Positions 1 through 12,401 of a stretch of DNA of 64,000 nt are shown one piece after another. Both the position numbers and the translations under genes were made by a program. Every line of letters starts with the position of its first letter. Position 1 is the first letter of the stretch. The notes below the pieces were generated by a model. The model made no database searches and had not been told where the DNA came from. It saw only the letters and a list, made by a program, of their open reading frames with translations. The DNA is taken from positions 1,240,001-1,304,000 of the forward strand of contig JAEVHH010000004.1 of assembly GCA_017607445.1 (NCBI GenBank). Reading direction: 5' to 3'. The stretch comes from Histoplasma ohiense (lineage: Eukaryota > Ascomycota > Eurotiomycetes > Onygenales > Ajellomycetaceae).

Positions 1-1128
1 TGTTTTATCATGAAATTGAATGGCGGTAAGCAACTAGAAAACAGATGGAATAGGAGTCTCATGACTCCACCACCTATATGGAACCCTGCCATAGCTCAAA
101 TCAATACTGGATGGAAAGCTGCATAGCATACCCAGGACCTGAGCAACACACCATTGTCCCTTGCTTGCGGAGTGGATAAATATAGATTTCAATCGACTTC
201 AGCACTGAATTCTTTATAGACTCTGAAATAAAATAACAATAATAAAAACATCCAAACAAGGATGGTCTCACGGAGAGAGGAGTTTTTGGAGTGAAATGTG
301 CAGTTGATTAACGGTAACAGGATGAGCAGTTTTCGGATGAATCTGTGTGGAACCAAGCGAGCTTAGGCGTAGTTTGTTTTTCAAATGAGTAGGAAATTAA
401 GTTCGATTCTCGGAGATGTTTTGATCATTATTCAGTGTTACTAGCAGTGAAGTGGTGAGGCCGGGTGTTACAAAGTGTGTGTGTGAACTCCTCAAAGTAA
501 AATTAGCATGGAACTTGCCACAGTAGGTAGATCGCATATATGGCAGCATGAGCTAGATTGAACAAGTATCGGATGACTCGAGAATACTACTAGTACTGTA
601 CTCCGTACGGAGTACAGGCCGGGTTATAGTTGAACGGGGTTCGAATTTTTTAGTGCAAACCTCCGATGGAATGGGGTTGGCGCTAGACGCCAAAATAGCC
701 GCTAAGCGGCCACTGTTTACCCATAGTGTTGCTATGGGTGATTGGGTCCCGTTTTCTGCACACCTTGCGCGGCACTCAACGGATTGGATAGTATGCTATA
801 TTTATGTGTTCTCAGATTTTCATGGACCTTTTATGAATCAAGGTGCAGCGTCCTTGCGAAATAAACTTCAAATAACCGCGCCGAAAGTGTGGAGGCTGCG
901 CGAACACCAACCCAGCATACCAATAGATATCTCAACTGCGAGATCAAAAACCAGAATACATTTAATCGTTTAGCCCGTGATGAGGAACCACCTCACTGTC
1001 TCGGACTTCTCGGAAATTGAATAGCCACAGTGGTTTATCATTTATTAAAACTCCTTGATCGCCATTTCAACACAAAAGGTTTCAACGATAACCCCCCCGC
1101 CCCCCACCCAGTTTCCCCATCCCTGGCC
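1..1128. other. left-edge intergenic region
   Basis: No reading frame here resembles a protein I recognise; the longest ones have biased, unstructured composition. The stretch holds a 22-bp perfect palindrome at 596-617 and is otherwise moderately AT-rich. The right end is the 5' flank of the SLX1 gene, with a C-rich run just before its start codon. Confidence 0.6.
596..617. repeat. 22-bp perfect palindrome
   Basis: The sequence from 596 to 617 equals its own reverse complement; its core is TACTCCGTACGGAGTA (599-614). The next outward base pair (595/618) no longer matches. Such short perfect palindromes can be remnants of small inverted-repeat elements or binding sites for dimeric proteins; which applies here is not known. 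Confidence 0.85.
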
Positions 1129-2464
1129 ATGATGGACAGAATCCCGCAGTCCACAAACCCAATTCCTGCTTTCTACTGTTGTTACCTTCTCCGTTCAACC
1201 GTCCGACACGCTAGTCTCTATATTGGTTCGACTCCAGAACCAAGTCGTCGCCTGGCCCAACATAATGGAGACAGAACCGGCGGCGCAAGAAAGACATCAA
1301 GCGAGAAATTAAGGCCATGGGAGATGGTGGCTATTGTGAGTGGGTTTATGAATAGAGCCGGCGCGTTGCAGTTTGAGTACGTAGGCCCGTTTCCTTTTCC
1401 TTTCCCGTTTTGTTGTCGGTTCTATCTCGATTAACGGCTCTAGATGGGCGTGGCAACACACAAAAGAATCCCGCCATGCTGAGGTTGAAAGGTGCGAGAG
1501 CGAAAAATTAGGTACAAGGGGATCTTCCAGAACGGGAAAGGAGGTCAAACGTGCAGGCAAACCTCGTACCTCGCTGCCGAATATTTTGGAAAATCTACAT
1601 ATTCTACTACGGTCGCCGTACTTCTCAGAATGGCCCTTGGAAGTGCAGTTTTTCTCAGCAGATGTGTGGCAGGTTTGGTCGCAGTCCAAGGATAATTTAC
1701 TAGATAATAGCATCAAGGTGGTAACCGCTTTTAGCTCTAAGGAGGCAGGCGATACCGACAGGCGGGAAATTCTTGGGAAAAGAATTGAAACACTCGATAC
1801 CGGCTACGATGCTCTCATAGAGTATGTGGAAAAATCGCAATTTTTACTTGAATCTGAGGAAGTGATCGATTGCGGTGTGTGCAAACAAAGGTTAAATCCG
1901 CGGAATGATATGATTGTAATATGTCCACATAGCCTGTGCCGCTGCGCTTCTCATCTTTTATGTTTGTCGGCACACTTTTTGGAGGCGGCAGGTATTAATG
2001 GAAAGTTAATACCAAGAGAAGGGACGTGCCCTGCTTGTCTGGGAAAATTGGAATGGCCAACCCTAATGAAGGAAATTACATTGCGGCTTCGTGGCCAAGA
2101 AGAGGTGAAACGGTTATTGGGACGGAGACGGAGGACAGAACAAGTGGGGAAAAGAAAAATTTCGAATCATGTTTCCTCGGAAAAAGGCGAAAGTGAAGCC
2201 TCAATGCAATCCACGGACGCCAAAACAATGGCCTTGCCGATTCGTTCTCATCCCTCGGTGGGCGGGAGCAATTTTGGAAAGTTAGGGAGAAGTGTTGGCA
2301 GCGCGATCAGGACAAACACAGACAATGGGCCTGAGAAAACGGTCACGCCTGAAATCGAGTTTTATAGACGACGTAAATGCAATGCGAAGACGAACTTCTC
2401 GGGTTTATATAGCACCCCTAAAATCAACATATCCGACTGGGACAACGCTGAGATTATTGAGTGA
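1129..2464 (+). CDS. SLX1: SLX1 structure-specific endonuclease catalytic subunit
   Basis: Two exons, 1129-1376 and 1444-2464, join to 422 codons. The join (GA|A TGG) restores the family-typical stretch FEWAWQH across a 67-nt GTACGT...TAG intron. The N-terminus carries a GIY-YIG nuclease domain (about residues 14-95) with the YLL and YIGST blocks followed by RRLAQHNG. A cysteine/histidine-rich RING/PHD-like zinc finger lies at about residues 225-290 (CGVC, CPHSLCRC, CPAC). SLX1 pairs with SLX4 to cut branched DNA such as Holliday junctions and stalled forks in the nucleus. Two in-frame Met codons (1129, 1132) open the gene; upstream codons in the same frame do not look like protein. Its 3' end lies 52 nt from the convergent CDC8 gene. 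The C-terminal tail after the zinc finger is basic and poorly conserved. Confidence 0.93.
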
Positions 2465-2516
2465 GATTCGATGGCATGGGAAAGCTATGCCCTCTCAGCG
2501 ATAAACATGATAAATA

Positions 2517-3276
2517 TCAGGATAGGCTGCTTGCTGGGTGTGATAATGCAGCAAGTCTTTTCAGAGAATCGGTGCCCTTGATTTCTTCAATGGTTCTCCT
2601 CGCTGCGCGTATAACGTCCAGCGCAACCTCCGATTCGGCTCGACCTGCGTCGACGACGTGAACATTGTTGGGGTCCTCTCTTGCGACGAGCTCCTGAAAT
2701 AACTGGCGTATTCGGGTCTGAAAGGCATCATTTTCATATCTCTCCTCCCCATAGCCACCACGTTTTGCCGCTTCCTCCGGCGATATGTTCAAGAAAAGCC
2801 ATATATCCGGTTGCGGTAAACCGATCTCTGGCTGCCAAGCCCACTCTAACGACAAGCCGGGGATATTTTTGGCAGCAGAATAAACGGCTCCGGAGTAGGA
2901 GTAGCGGTCTATGATGACAGTCATGCCATCTGATATATCCCGTTGTATTTCTGCCGCTGCCTCCCATCTATTGGCAGAGAACAGAAGGTGAATAGAATGA
3001 TCATCCAATTGTGCGTTTTGCATCAAATACGCGTTAATCAGTTTCCCTATCTCAGTAGTTCTGTCTGTAATTGTTCATTAGCACTAGCCTGGGTGAGCAT
3101 CTGGTGGCACATGAGCTAGTAGTACCTGGAAACCGGCGGTACTTGACTTCATGCCCCTCTTCTTGGAGGGTCTTCTGTAAGAATGCGCATTGAGTAGATT
3201 TGCCGGCGCGGTCCAATCCTTCCAGCACAATGAGAGCCCCCCTCTGCTTTTTATTGCTTCCCCGTAGGGCTTCCAT
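2517..3276 (-). CDS. CDC8: thymidylate kinase
   Basis: Exons 3276-3126 and 3064-2517 (minus strand) join to 232 residues across a 61-nt intron; the junction codon gives FPDRTTEIG, the family motif. The protein phosphorylates dTMP to dTDP for DNA synthesis. The P-loop EGLDRAGKST sits at residues 19-28, the DRY motif (IIDRYSYSG) follows in exon 2, and the LID region AKRGGYGEERYE is intact. I chose the start at 3276 because the frame upstream encodes low-complexity, phenylalanine-rich residues unlike the family. The gene is convergent with SLX1 and divergent from the QTRT2-like gene, from which only 240 nt separate it, so the two probably share an upstream region. Confidence 0.93.
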
Positions 3277-3516
3277 AATGTAATAATACGTATTTTCCTG
3301 AATCAACGCACAAAATAAAAGGTGCTCTACTAAAAAAAAAAAATTGAAAATTACATTCCAAGGTTCCATACTGAGGTTGATGTTCTTGGCGCTCTCCCAG
3401 GTCATGTGCTGTTCAGACAAGCCAAATAAAAGTTATTCGAGTCTGAAGTTGTGAATCAGGAACATACGTTTTCTCCATACATACTAGTATTATTTCTTTT
3501 TCTTTTTTGCAGCATT

Positions 3517-5185
3517 ATGCAACCTGAATCGTTTGCTGAACTTCCAGATGAGATGTTCAGCTTTAGCCTGTTGGGTTCTACGCCGACTCTCCTTAGCCCG
3601 CGACTCGGTAGACTTGCTTTGACCGGGAGGAAGCCAATACAAACTCCGAATCATGTTCCTATAACTTCTCGGGGCGTGCTGCCCCATGTGTCCCATGATA
3701 TTATGAACGACCGGATGTCAATTGGGAGTTTATATGCTGCCTTTGAGGATTGTAAGATGGATTCATGCCCTTTTAACTTTCAACGCCCGCGCATAGCTGT
3801 CGCGATCTAACAACGCTGCTCATCGGAGCAGTTTAGTTGCGGAGAAAGGACATAGATCCATTCCGCCGATATACCAAATCCCCACGCAGCCATTTGAATC
3901 GGCCCTCCGGAAATTTATATGCCAGCGCGAGGATCTATTGTTGATATTAGGTCCCCGACGAGTCCCGCCTGTCCCATGTCCCACTCCAAATTCCTCCAAT
4001 TCAGTGACGATATTAAGTTCAGTTGGGTACCGTCAGTTGGAAACTGAGCAATATATAGAGGCCATCCAAAAATTACAACCAGACATTGCTGTTGGGCTTT
4101 CGGATTTGTCCAGCAAACCACCCGGGGTCAAGCGACGAGAGCGAATGGTGGACAGGACACACGCATGGACGAGGGATGCAATCGATAGGCTATATGATAA
4201 ACAGGACGAAGGGAGATCTGTGTCCTTGTTCCTTGTGCCGCTACTGCCACTGGATAAGGAGCAGCAGATGTTATACATAGAGGAACTAGAGGACGAGATG
4301 CGACAAAATGTGGCCGGGTTCGCGGTTTACGATACTCACAGCACCTCTGCGATACCGGAATCAATGTCTGCTCTCGTGCGTCTGTCATTAAGTGAAACCA
4401 AAACCCCGCGAGAAATCTTGAAGGAAGTTTCGTTGGGCATAGACCTCTCAACAGTACCGTTTGTCGGAGAAGCGTCAGACGCGGGTATTGCGCTTGATTT
4501 CGTTTTTCCGAGTTTAGCGCGCGATGTCGAGACTGATGTGAGGCCTTTGGGCATTGATATGTGGCCCGCTACGCATGCGGCGGACATGTCACCACTCTCG
4601 CGAAGCTGCAAATGCTATACATGTCAAAAGTTCTCCCGAGCCTATATTCGACATCTGCTTCATGCAAAAGAGATGCTTTCATGGACGCTTTTGCAAATAC
4701 ATAATTATCATGTCCTCGATAATTTTTATGTGGCTATCAGAGACAGTATTGCCAGGGGTACGTTTGACGAAGACGTGGCGAAGTTTGAGCGAGCTTACGA
4801 GCCTGAATTACCACGGAAATCTGGCCAGGGACCTAGGTATGTTGCATACAGTTATTTTTAATTCCCCCACTCCAGCTTAACTCACTTCCCTTTTATCTTT
4901 CATGTTGTTTTTGTTGTTGATTTGGTTTTATTTTTTACTTTTCATTTATTTTTAATTTTCATGAAAAAGCAACCATTGTCTCCTAGCTAACCACCTTTGG
5001 TGACACTACAATTTCTCAGATTACGTGGGTATCAATTTAAAGGGGAAGCAGGTGCCAAACCGAAGAATCCCAAGGTGTATGGGCGTTTGGACCAGATTAC
5101 AACTGCTCCCACACAGTCAGGGTCCTCGATTGTTACTCCAAATGTTGATGATGCTCATGGTTTCGCCGCAAATACGACTTTCTAG
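3517..5185 (+). CDS. QTRT2: queuine tRNA-ribosyltransferase accessory subunit 2-like protein
   Basis: Three exons (3517-3751, 3837-4836, 5020-5185) give 466 residues. The joins restore FEDFAEKG and GPRLRGYQFKG in frame. The protein belongs to the tRNA-guanine transglycosylase family; the early block TSRGVLPHVSHD and the zinc site CKCYTC followed by a histidine (about residues 334-355) identify it. The QTRT2 branch is the partner subunit of the heterodimer that swaps guanine for queuine at the wobble position of GUN anticodons, rather than the main catalytic subunit; this assignment rests on overall resemblance. The start is the first Met of the conserved frame; a pyrimidine-rich TTTTTTGCAG just upstream could be the 3' end of a leader intron. 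The last intron (183 nt) is long for this window. Confidence 0.85.
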
Positions 5186-7042
5186 CTTCATCTAGACCTA
5201 GCTAGGTACGCAGAGTAATTATTTTATCACGAATCTTCTTCGCTTTAAATAAACATCCCGTTTCTCCACATTATCAATCGTGCTGCTCTGTGCTAGTCAA
5301 TAATGAGATACGCATTTCCTCCTCCCCCCCCAAGACCCCCAAGCCCCCCAAGCCCCCTAGCCCCCTAGCCCGAGTAAAACCTTTCCCCACCTGTCCCTTC
5401 AGTTCATCCGCAGCTAAAATGACGCTTGGGGGACGAACGAGGTCAAACGAAAGTCAGTGGAGAAAGAAAACTAGCCTCTCAATAAAATAGTTCAGCATGC
5501 GGTAGTGTACTACTCGCGTTCGACAGTTGATATTCGATATTTACTCCCTCCCTATGCTATGATAGGCGTGGTGGTTGTATTAATAGAATTAGTACGCTTT
5601 GCCCGTAAAAAGGTAGGTCGTGCGAATAAATAAAAATATCTCCCTCGCCACATTGTCTGGGTTGGAGGTCCTCTGTTTTGGCTCACTGAGCCACTAATAA
5701 ACGATTGTAGCTCTGGGGAAAGCACTATTAATAGCCGGAGAGTTAGGTTCCACGTTAAACCTCGGCCATCACCATTTTTATTTCAAGCCTCGGGTGATTT
5801 TAATAGTGATAATAATAGTGATAGTTAATAAAAGAAAATCTTATTCTTTTAATAATATTTTTCACATATCAAGAGATCGCTTACAGAGCAGCAGGCATGA
5901 GAATCTCATCTCAACATATGGGGGAAGTGGATGTTGCTGCATGTCAATAACAGATACAATTTGATTTCGCCAGGCACCGAGTTGAACGTGAGTAGAAAAT
6001 CTGCTTCCATCATGGTTAGAATCGCCTTACACAAATTCAAACCGTCTAGGTGGGCCCAGGCAAAACCTGGGCCAAACAGACTGTAAAATTGCCAGTTGCG
6101 CTCGGCATCTATACTTATCAGCAGCGCCCATCATCAGGAGCTATTAACTCGATATTCCTCAAAATGACTGGCAATGATTAGTACATATTTACATCTATAT
6201 AAGAAAGATATAGTTCCAATGTCCTAGGGTTGCAAGATCTTAAAGAAGATAGAAAAGAAGCTAAACTCTTATCTATGTTTTTGCTGTGGTTAGGAAATTT
6301 GATTTTCCATTTCTAACCCCGAATTTGTCCCCCACTCAAGCATGCTAGCGTCGAAGCTTATTTCAACCTTATTCTAACCTTCAGACTTCTTATCATCACA
6401 GACGCCTTCGACAGCTGGGGATTATCTAATCTGATTTCTAGCACCGCCCATGACAGTCAAGGATGGTGACGATGGTGACGATGGTGGTGGTGCCAGTGGT
6501 TCATCAGAGAGGGGACCATTTCCACCCCTTCTCTGGTCCCGAATTCAACGTTCCTTGAACATACGAAACCTTATGGCCTTTGGATTTCAAACCTGGCGCT
6601 GTTAATTGGACCTAGCATGAATCAATGTTTGGATAGCCGCAGAAACGTTCTGCTTCTTGCGTATGCCAGCAGGCGCCCTTCCAGCAGGCGCCCTTGCAGC
6701 AGTGCTCGGCCTTGATCTGCCCCTTAAAACGGTGTCGAACCACACAGTCTACACGTACCGAATTTCCAAGAGCGGCTTCGCCGTCACTCCCAATTTATGT
6801 TCGAATTCTACAGCTTCCGGCGCTAAGCCACGTGGATTTGTACTTGAGAACCACTTGCCACAGCCCAGTACTCTCTTAGAGGCGTGCCAAATTTAGTAAA
6901 TAAATATACTGGCCAGAAAAACGTGCGCCTGCACAGGGCACATGTATTATCAAATATAATTTACCAAGGCTGCTGTTCTTCACAACATCCTTGGGATCTT
7001 GTTTGAAACTTATAACAATTGGTCTCAGGCAAACCCCTGAAA
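5186..7042. other. 1.86-kb intergenic region, no gene seen
   Basis: I find no conserved reading frame. The stretch contains a C-rich block (about 5320-5370), AT-rich DNA around 5790-5870, a hairpin-forming sequence at about 6290-6320 whose arms pair as GGTTAG.AAAT / ATTTCTAACC, and a short GATGGTGAC tandem near 6461-6490. The section from 6200 to 6450 has the feel of a decayed long terminal repeat, but no partner copy is visible in the window, so I do not call an element. Confidence 0.5.
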
Positions 7043-8845
7043 ATGACGTCCTCAATTCATGAATCGTCAACTGAGAAAGCGAGGATAATTGATAACAAAA
7101 ATGTTGGTTCTGGTCAGCTGGAAGATGGAGTGCGTGAAACCACCAAGCAGCTGGAAATCACACCTGAGTTGGCAAGGATAGAAAGGTTGGCACATCTTGG
7201 CTCTCCACTCTCATTCTATACACAAATTCGGACTAAAGGCTAATTGATCGTGTGCGCTCAGAAATCTTGTTCGCCGGCAAGACTGGGTTATTATGCCTCA
7301 GGTGGCTTGCCTCTATCTGTTGGTAGGTTGTTATATTCCCCCCATCTTCGCAGATCCTACACGGCTTCACAGTGTCTAAATGTCTCAAAACGTCCGACGA
7401 CAGGCATACCTTGATCGTAGCAATTTGGGAAATGCGAGACTCCTAGGATTGGAGGATGATGCCCTGAATGGCAATGACGATCATTTTGGATGGGCCGCGA
7501 GTGTCTTCTACTTTGGATTGTGGGTGTTTTTTATTTATTCCTTTCTCTCATGCTACTCCATTTTACTGACAAGTAAATTCTAGTGTGTTGTTTGCCATTC
7601 CACTTACACTCGTCGGGAAAACCTTCAATCCATCTAAGTTCGTCTTCGCTTGCGCGCTGGGTTGGGGCACTGCTGCCAGTGCTGCGGCAGGTGCAAATCA
7701 ATTTTGGGGTGTTGCAGTTGCACGCTTTTTCACTGGTCTGTGTGAAGTAGGTCCAGGGCAGCTAATATGTGATCGAGATATGAGAACTTGTTATCAATGC
7801 TGACGATATCACATAGGCTGGCTTTGCACCGACTATAGTATTTTACTTGACTGTTTGGTACACGCGCGATGAAGTTGCGTTTAGGACCGCACTTTTAGTT
7901 GGCATGGCTGCACTATCCGGTGCCTTCAGTGGCTTGATATCCTACGCTATATCTCTGATTAATACTAATATCGGACGCTGGCGAATACTATTTTTGATAG
8001 AAGGGCTCCCAACTGTGGTTTTCGCGTTCATCGCCCTTCTCTTCCTCCCCGATCGACCCGAGACATCCAAATTCCTCAGGAACGAAGAAGAACGAAAAGT
8101 GTCTATAATGCGCATGCACCGCGGCCAGAAAAGTGAGGGACCTAGAGTCTTAGTGAAGAAACATGTTATTTCAGCCTTCAAAGATTGGAAAATATATGCA
8201 TGTGCACTTAGCAAGATGGGCCATGATGCGGCTCTTGCTTTGATTACTGTTTTCTTGCCGACAATTGTCAAATCTCTGGGTTTTACACCTCAGCAGGCCC
8301 AATATCTCACTATCGGTCCGTACATGACTGGCTGGGCCATGATGCTTATAGTCTCCTTTCTTTCTGATCGCACCAAAATGCGTGGACCGTTCCTAATTGG
8401 CTGTGGGATGTTTTCTATCATCGGGGCGACTTTGTTGTTCACACATCCGGCAGAGTCGAATCGAAAAGTTGCCCTCTGTGGCATTTTCATTCTTTTGGCA
8501 GGGGTTTTCCCATGTGTACCACTACAAGTACAATGGGCTTCGGACAATTGCGGTGCAGAATCAAAGAAAACAACTGCAATAAGTATGCTACTTGTCGCAG
8601 GTCATTCCTGGAGCATTCTCGTGAGCAAAAGCTTTCCGACAAACGAGGGGCCTAGGTTTATTCGCGGATATTCCATCGTACTCTCGTTTTTATGCCTGTC
8701 CGTCATCCTGCCTACCATTTTGCACGTTCGTCACCTCATTGTCAATGCGCGGCGGGACAGGAAGTATGGTATACCCAATGCTAATGACCCGGTCGACACC
8801 TCTGAATTGGCCGATCACGCGCCGATGTTCCGATATGTTCTTTGA
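7043..8845 (+). CDS. MFS transporter, allantoate permease (DAL5) family
   Basis: Five exons (7043-7185, 7262-7322, 7404-7519, 7584-7746, 7817-8845) assemble to 503 residues, normal for the family. The assembled core reads LYLLAYLDRSNLGNARLLG, the first membrane segment and loop typical of anion:cation symporter (DAL5/TNA1/Liz1) carriers, followed by LCEAGFAPTIVFYLTVWYTR. About twelve hydrophobic segments are expected; those in exon 5 are plain. The family moves organic anions such as allantoate, ureidosuccinate, nicotinate or pantothenate into the cell across the plasma membrane; the substrate here cannot be read from sequence. Intron 2 requires the AG at 7403; the closer AG at 7353 would shift frame and hit a stop. 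No metabolic partner gene is adjacent. Confidence 0.87.
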
Positions 8846-9725
8846 GAAATTTTATCAACATGGATTGCTACTCTCCAGGAATCACGATGGACTGGTATCT
8901 TTTGTGAGGAGCTGGATTGGCTTTAGCCGCCGAGTCATAGACGATATGTTTTTCTTTCAACTCGATGATTTCACGATATGAACAGTTTCGATAATTTAAT
9001 GAACTTCACCACGAGTTTGGTACGGGGTTTTCTTTGTCTAAATTGCTGGTAATGAAACAAGTTAGCCGAATAGATTTATTTGCACAAGCTTTCACTTTTT
9101 GAGTTTAGGGGATTCGTTGGTTTCTCATCCTCACCAAGCATTTCATTTACGCAATTTATGAACACCTGTGTATTAAAATGGAATGTCCTGTCATTACGCC
9201 AAAAATCCCCCCACAACCACCAAAAAAAGAAAGAAAATGGGAAATTTGATGAAATCTGTTTACGCTGTATATAGTTTTGACCATTTCTTTTTGCTTTTCT
9301 TTTCTTTTCTTTTTTTTTTTGAGTAGCATACCTTGTAGATATCGTGTTCGCTTTATTAAGCACCTAATGAGACAAATTGACCAATGATGGAGATGGAAAG
9401 TTGGTTTACTGTAACTATCTAACCGGCGCAGCACTGCTTCCAATAAATTAGAGTGGTCATGTGGCCTTCTAGTGAGCAAATAGGGATGCCAACAACCAAA
9501 AAGAAAAGATAGGAGAGAAAAATGCTCACAAAATTATCACAATAGTTTCGTTTGTCATTTGTCAAGGCATAGTTAGTTAACTGTTGGATGTCTGTGTTGT
9601 ATTAGTTGCTATCTACCAGGGGTATAGACTGTACAGGTCTAGAGGCCCCCACACTAACTAGTACCTTATGATAGAACAGCCCACAAAAGAGCTGGGCTTC
9701 TCATCAAATGCTATATAATATAAGC
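8846..9725. other. convergent intergenic region
   Basis: This is the space between the 3' ends of the MFS transporter and the MTHFR gene. It is AT-rich with a T run near 9309-9320 and holds no frame that looks coding. Both transcripts probably end here. Confidence 0.6.
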
Positions 9726-11943
9726 TTAATGGTTGTTAACAGAATCCGTCCCTCCAAGCAACTTCCATAATAGCTTCCCTTCTGCCTCCGCAGCTTCTGA
9801 ACTAGCGCAGCCAGCACCGTATTTCTGGCCTACACAACAAATCAACCAGACATCATTCTTTAGCTGGTCGAGCAATCTCTCCGTAGGGCTTCCACGCGGG
9901 AATATGCGCCTCCATTCGTCCCAGATACGGAACGCTTCATCACCCCATGCACGAAAACTAACTTCTTCGATGATAGTCGGGGTGACAATTTCTTTACCTC
10001 TGAACACTCCCCACGTAACAGCAGTAACTCCAGTGTTACCCGGTGAGACATTAGAATCTAGGAAGACATCAACAGGCCCGGAAGAGTCCTCTGTGGTGGC
10101 ATCTGTGGCAGGAGAAGACGACATGAAGTCACCAGCAGCATTAGTTGCGAACCACGCAAACTCGTCGTGGCTGTGGCTTTCAAATATTGGTTTCAAAATC
10201 GATTCGAAGTCATGGGCCGGGCAGAAGAACTCGACAAACGCCTTCTGGAAAACGAAGCCCTCACCGCGAGGACCCCAGCCGAAAATCGGATGGTCATTGC
10301 GCACCCCATTCACTGCCGGCTGGGACGCGAGCGTCCACCACCCACGTCCATTTATGAGCTGAAGAAGCTCATCGCGAATAGTGGCGGTCTCTGCATTCAG
10401 GCCACCAGTATCTTGCGCTCCGCCTTCTGACCAGGGTACTAGGTGAAGCTCGCCCGACACATGGCGTTGGAAGATGTTATTAATGTCTTGTTTCGTTGTT
10501 GGATATCCCCAGAGTCGTCGTGCGACGGCAGCATTGACATGTAGGGAGGGGCCATATCCATCGATTTCTCCGAATGCAGGGGATCGCGCGTCACCCCACC
10601 GACCATTTGGGAAGTCATCCCAGGTCGCCTCGCGCCCCAGCGCACCTACCCCCTCCGATATCTGCAGTGTGGTTGTTCGTGGAGGAGGATTAAGGGCCGG
10701 CATACCAGCACCAAGAGCAGGAGTTTCGTGGGTAGTAGATGCTTGGGAGGAACCCCCGGCGTCCGAAGGTCGATCAACGATCAATCGGTTATGAGGTTGG
10801 GAATTCATAGAGGAGGCCCTCCTTTTCGATAACAGGGAAATACCATTCTGCTTGTCTTGCGCCATAAAAACCGCAGTGTCCATATATGTTTCTGAATCGC
10901 TGGGGAAAGGGGATAACGGCGGTATTAGGTTACACTTCTCGACGGTCAAGGCAACTGCTTTCTCTAAGTTAAGGGTGTAGAAATGGAATCCACGTGGACC
11001 AGGGTAAGAAACCTGCTTCAATCCATTCACAATCTCACACAAAATATCCACCCCGATTCGCTTCACCTCTTCATCGTCTGACTTCACTGCTTCCACTCGC
11101 GCCATTATATCAGGAGGAACTCTTGCATGGCTTAGTTTCGTCGTCCTAGTTAGAATATGATAGCTCTGTATGGGCATTAAACCGGTAATGATAGGAATAG
11201 TTTCGAAGACGCCAGATTCGTGATTGCGCAGCATTTCCTCAAACCGTTTGTATGCTCCCAGGTCGTAAGTCAGTTGAGTCATGATAAAGTCCGCTCCTGC
11301 CCTTGTTTTTTCGATAAGGTATGGGAGGTCTTTGACAGGGTCTCGCACTTCAGGGTATGACTCGTCTGAATGCCCTTCTGGATATCCTGCCACCCCGATG
11401 CAAAAGTAATCACCATGTGTGCGGCGGATGTACTTCACCAAATCAACTGCCCACGTAAAATCCTTATTGCTGTCATCTTCGCCATCAATATTGTACTCTT
11501 CGCTTCGCGGGGGATCACCACGCAACGCAAGGATGTTCCTGATGCCCAATGCTTTGGCTTCTGAGAGTGCATGGTCTACCAGTGTCCTATTCATATTTGT
11601 ACATGTCAAATGCAAGCAAGTGGTCAAACCTAATTGACGTTGACATATCTCAGCGAGCTCGAGGGATTTAGCCGCAGTGCTTCCACCAGCACCCCAAGTA
11701 ACGGTTACGAAAAGCGGTCGCAGAGCTTGTGACATGCGCTCCAGACGGGCTTGGAGATTTGAGGAGCCCTGTAAACACGGATTGATCAGTCTGGTGAAAC
11801 AACGTGGGATATAAGCGGGAGTGGCGGGGTAAATTTCAGTTTCGACAAGAACGCACCATCTGGGTTTTTGGAGGGAAAAACTCCAGAGAGAAATAGTTCG
11901 CATCTGTGGGGAGATTCGCTATTTTATCTGATATTTTCTCCAT
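9726..11943 (-). CDS. MET12: methylenetetrahydrofolate reductase, MET12 type
   Basis: Exon 1 (11943-11857) encodes 29 residues ending FFPPKTQM and joins in phase to exon 2 (11768-9726), giving 709 residues. The enzyme reduces 5,10-methylene-THF to 5-methyl-THF, the methyl donor for methionine synthesis. The N-terminal FAD-binding TIM barrel (about residues 15-310) shows SLEFFPPKT, FVTVTWGAGGSTA, HLTCTNMN and NILALRGDPPR. After a serine-rich linker (about 330-430) comes the eukaryotic regulatory domain that binds S-adenosylmethionine, with ATWDDFPNGRWGD, GEIDGYGPS and GWGPRGEGFVFQKAFVEFF. The WGAGG block and the long linker match yeast Met12 better than Met13, so a second paralogue is probably elsewhere in the genome. 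The obvious continuous frame upstream of the barrel (11903 to 11769) is intron sequence. Confidence 0.93.
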
Positions 11944-12364
11944 GATTGTTGTTGTTGTTATGGTGGTGGTGGTGTTTTGCGCTCTGGTGAGCGTTATGGC
12001 GAAGAACCGCGAGTTGCCTTTTTGTGACGATAATGGTTCACTATTAGCGGCTGTTCAGGCAAAGCAAGTCCGAAGCATCACCACTTCCAGTCAGTGTGGG
12101 AAGCATGTTCGCTTCAAGCCAAATGATCGCATATGCTCTATAAATTCTGCAGATGCACAATTCGAAGCCATACTGAGGAAAAGAGCTACTATCCCCACTA
12201 CCTGAGATCACTGCTAGTATCTATTCGTCAATACGGGATCAGAACAACTGCACTTTCTTTCTAGATTCTTCCGTCCAGGATTTGCTAGCTAGTTAATGAG
12301 ACGGCCCCTCTATAACTCAAGGTGGCGAGTTGAAATGATAATAAAATCTGGCTGTTCAATTTCA

Positions 12365-12401
<37 letters not shown>

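Noticed and set aside
395..412. GTTCGATTC resembling a tRNA T-loop
   Set aside because: The flanking bases do not form a T-stem and no acceptor or anticodon arm is found.
1309..1716. Minus-strand open frame across SLX1
   Set aside because: It is the shadow of the SLX1 exons and intron and has no family pattern.
3277..3420. N-terminal extension of CDC8
   Set aside because: The extra residues are low-complexity and phenylalanine-rich, and thymidylate kinases start close to the P-loop as at 3276.
6200..6450. Possible solo LTR
   Set aside because: Only a vague resemblance; no matching copy or duplication is seen in the window.
11770..11903. Continuous N-terminus of MTHFR by read-through
   Set aside because: The residues do not match the family; splicing from 11857 to 11768 restores the conserved PPKT motif.
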